DNA from: Oehlia diaphana
Lineage: Eukaryota; Glomeromycota; Glomeromycetes; Glomerales; Glomeraceae
NCBI GenBank assembly: GCA_003833135.1
Contig: QZLH01001141.1
Coordinates: 2,743 to 20,564, forward strand
Direction: 5' to 3'
Length of the DNA: 17,822 nt
Below the pieces are notes generated by a model. That model saw only the letters and a program-made list of their open reading frames with translations, ran no database searches and was not told where the DNA came from. Below, one piece after another: positions 16,303 through 17,822 of the stretch. How positions within the stretch are numbered: position 1 is the first letter of the stretch; every line of letters begins with the position of its first letter. The translations under genes were made by a program, and so were the position numbers.

Positions 16303-17822
16303 GTCAAAAAATGTGTAGGATATCAAAACTACCTATTTGTGTACTTTTCATACTTTCATACAACTTTTTTTTTTTAAATGCATACATATATTTGAAACAA
16401 GAATGCCTTCCAATTCTATGCCAAATTAAAGGAAAGTTTCAATTGTAGAGTATTAATACCATTTCTATTATTATTATTGAATATAGATACTCATCAAAAA
16501 ATGCAATCCAAAATTTTACCTATAAACAATATATATATATATTCTTCAAATTTAGAAAGATTTCTTGTTATGTCAAGTTATTATTCAAGGTAATCTAGCA
16601 AAAAATAAAAATTTATGATATAAATATATTAGAAAACTCAAGTACTCTAAGTAAGCATTGTAGAAAAGACTATTCAAGCTTCCATGCCTACTATCAATTG
16701 ACATTAACGATATAGTATCATGAGTGATCAAACGCGCAGAGGTACTGTCACATTGATAATAAGACATGAGACCCACCACAGGGCCCACATACAGAAGTCT
16801 GCGACATAGCTATATTATTATTTTCTAATTAAGGCAACCAGACTTCTAGAAAAGGAGGATAACTAAAGCACTCTAGGTGCACAAATCCCTTATACATCCC
16901 AGCTTAGCCATTTCCACTTACCAAAATAATAAAAACCCCAAGATATTTATTTATCTTCATTATTTAATGTTTAGGTAGAATTCTTCCAAGGCTTTTTTTA
17001 TGATAAAGAATAAGAACAAAAGTCTTATTTAATAAATAAAAATATAAGATTAAGAAAGTTATACTATAATTAAAAGAATAACACACAGGAAATAACAGTC
17101 CACAGACAAAGGGTCTCGGTATTAACCTCCATATAAAAACTGAAAAATGACGAATGATGTAGCGATAATAACAATCTTTCTTGTTTAATCTTGAAATAAA
17201 AACAAATAACCAATAAAAATGTCAAGAGCAACTTCTATCTCACCTCAATTTGATACTTTTTCATAGTCAACTGGAGAGATTATACGATCGGCGGAAATCA
17301 ATAGGTTCCGGGTTGATCGATTCATATTTTTAATTTAATTTAGTATGAACATTGAATTAGGAAAATTATATTTTACGATAAGGAGGGTCATCAGGAAACG
17401 GATCATCAAATGTTTAAAAAGGAAGAAATACGAAATCCAAGGGTCTGGTATTTTTCTTATAAAGAAAGTAGTAACTCTGAAGCTAAATTATTAATAAACA
17501 CATTTAATAATTAATATTCACTAAAAAAAAATAATTCAACCCAGCAGATATTTTATCTTCTTCACAAAGTAATCATCCGCCAATCCGTGGAATTAGCCAA
17601 AATTAAGATTTTTATAATAATTTATCGTTTAACAAGAATTGTGTTCCACAAACCTAAATTAAATATGTGTTACATGTTCAGATAATCCGAATTTATCAGA
17701 GAATAAAAAAAAAATTTTTAAATTATATTCAAAAACAACGATAATTACTGCTTCTTTCTTCAATCACTTTTCAATCACTTTTTTGTTAAATGAGTTAAAT
17801 AAGTTTGTAAATATTAGGGTCA
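16303..17822. other. AT-rich non-coding end of the window
   Basis: I see no supported gene on either strand. There is an (AT)n tract around 16529-16543 and a 9-bp stem with a 37-nt loop at 16793-16847 (AGAAGTCTG and CAGACTTCT). The stretch around 16720-16920 is somewhat less AT-rich than the rest but shows no domain or RNA signature. No tRNA-like B box with a matching A box and stem was found. Confidence 0.5.

Noticed and set aside
16585..16788. Minus-strand 67-residue frame
   Set aside because: It has no recognisable domain, no signal peptide and no supporting splice structure.
17281..17320. tRNA-like stretch (GGTTCCGGGTTGATCGATTC)
   Set aside because: It recalls a B box, but no A box, acceptor stem or anticodon arm can be laid around it.
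1..17822. CRISPR array, bacterial operon signals or phage genes
   Set aside because: The window is eukaryotic (spliced genes, fungal families). No regularly spaced repeats with unique spacers were found.

Overview
The window looks like nuclear DNA from an arbuscular mycorrhizal fungus (Glomeromycotina, Rhizophagus-like). The base composition is very AT-rich and the genes carry short GT-AG introns. There are decayed fragments of a tyrosine-kinase-like gene and of Sel1 repeats, and a large RING/U-box plus TPR gene; these families are greatly expanded in that lineage. The organism call comes from family resemblance and base composition and was not confirmed by any search.

Layout. Positions 1-3487 are a gene graveyard: a Sel1-repeat pseudogene on the minus strand (about 555-1490), a Lys-rich 72-bp tandem repeat (about 1587-1760), and a protein-kinase pseudogene on the plus strand (about 2165-2975). 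Each pseudogene is interrupted by a different small inverted-repeat element. Positions 3488-7382 hold a six-exon minus-strand gene for a degenerate RING/U-box and TPR protein of about 1170 residues. All its splice phases agree, except for one single-base frameshift in a run of five T at 6750-6754. Positions 7383-9764 are non-coding and carry a second copy of the MITE seen at 899-995, a T22 tract and small palindromes.

Positions 9765-14922 are the gene-dense part. In order they hold a SPRY-domain gene (minus, unresolved 5' end), a 132-bp MITE that touches the stop codon of the next gene, a five-exon gene for an orphan seven-helix membrane protein (minus), a 430-bp divergent promoter region, a three-exon gene for a two-helix membrane protein with a Cys-containing lumenal or extracellular domain (plus), and a single-exon gene for a tiny secreted peptide (plus, 14734-14922).

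The tiny gene is the most interesting object. It encodes a signal peptide, a short propeptide ending in a dibasic Kex2-type site, and a 27-residue mature peptide with six cysteines in the C-C-CC-C-C order of inhibitor cystine knot (knottin) peptides. Positions 14960-17822 have no gene that I can support; they contain a perfect 12-bp-arm hairpin, a possible fourth MITE with 8-9-bp flanking repeats, and simple repeats.

The genes are not an operon, since this is a eukaryotic layout, and I see no evidence that they act in one pathway. Four neighbouring genes (SPRY with a possible TM segment, 7TM, 2TM, secreted peptide) all look membrane-associated or secreted, which may be coincidence.
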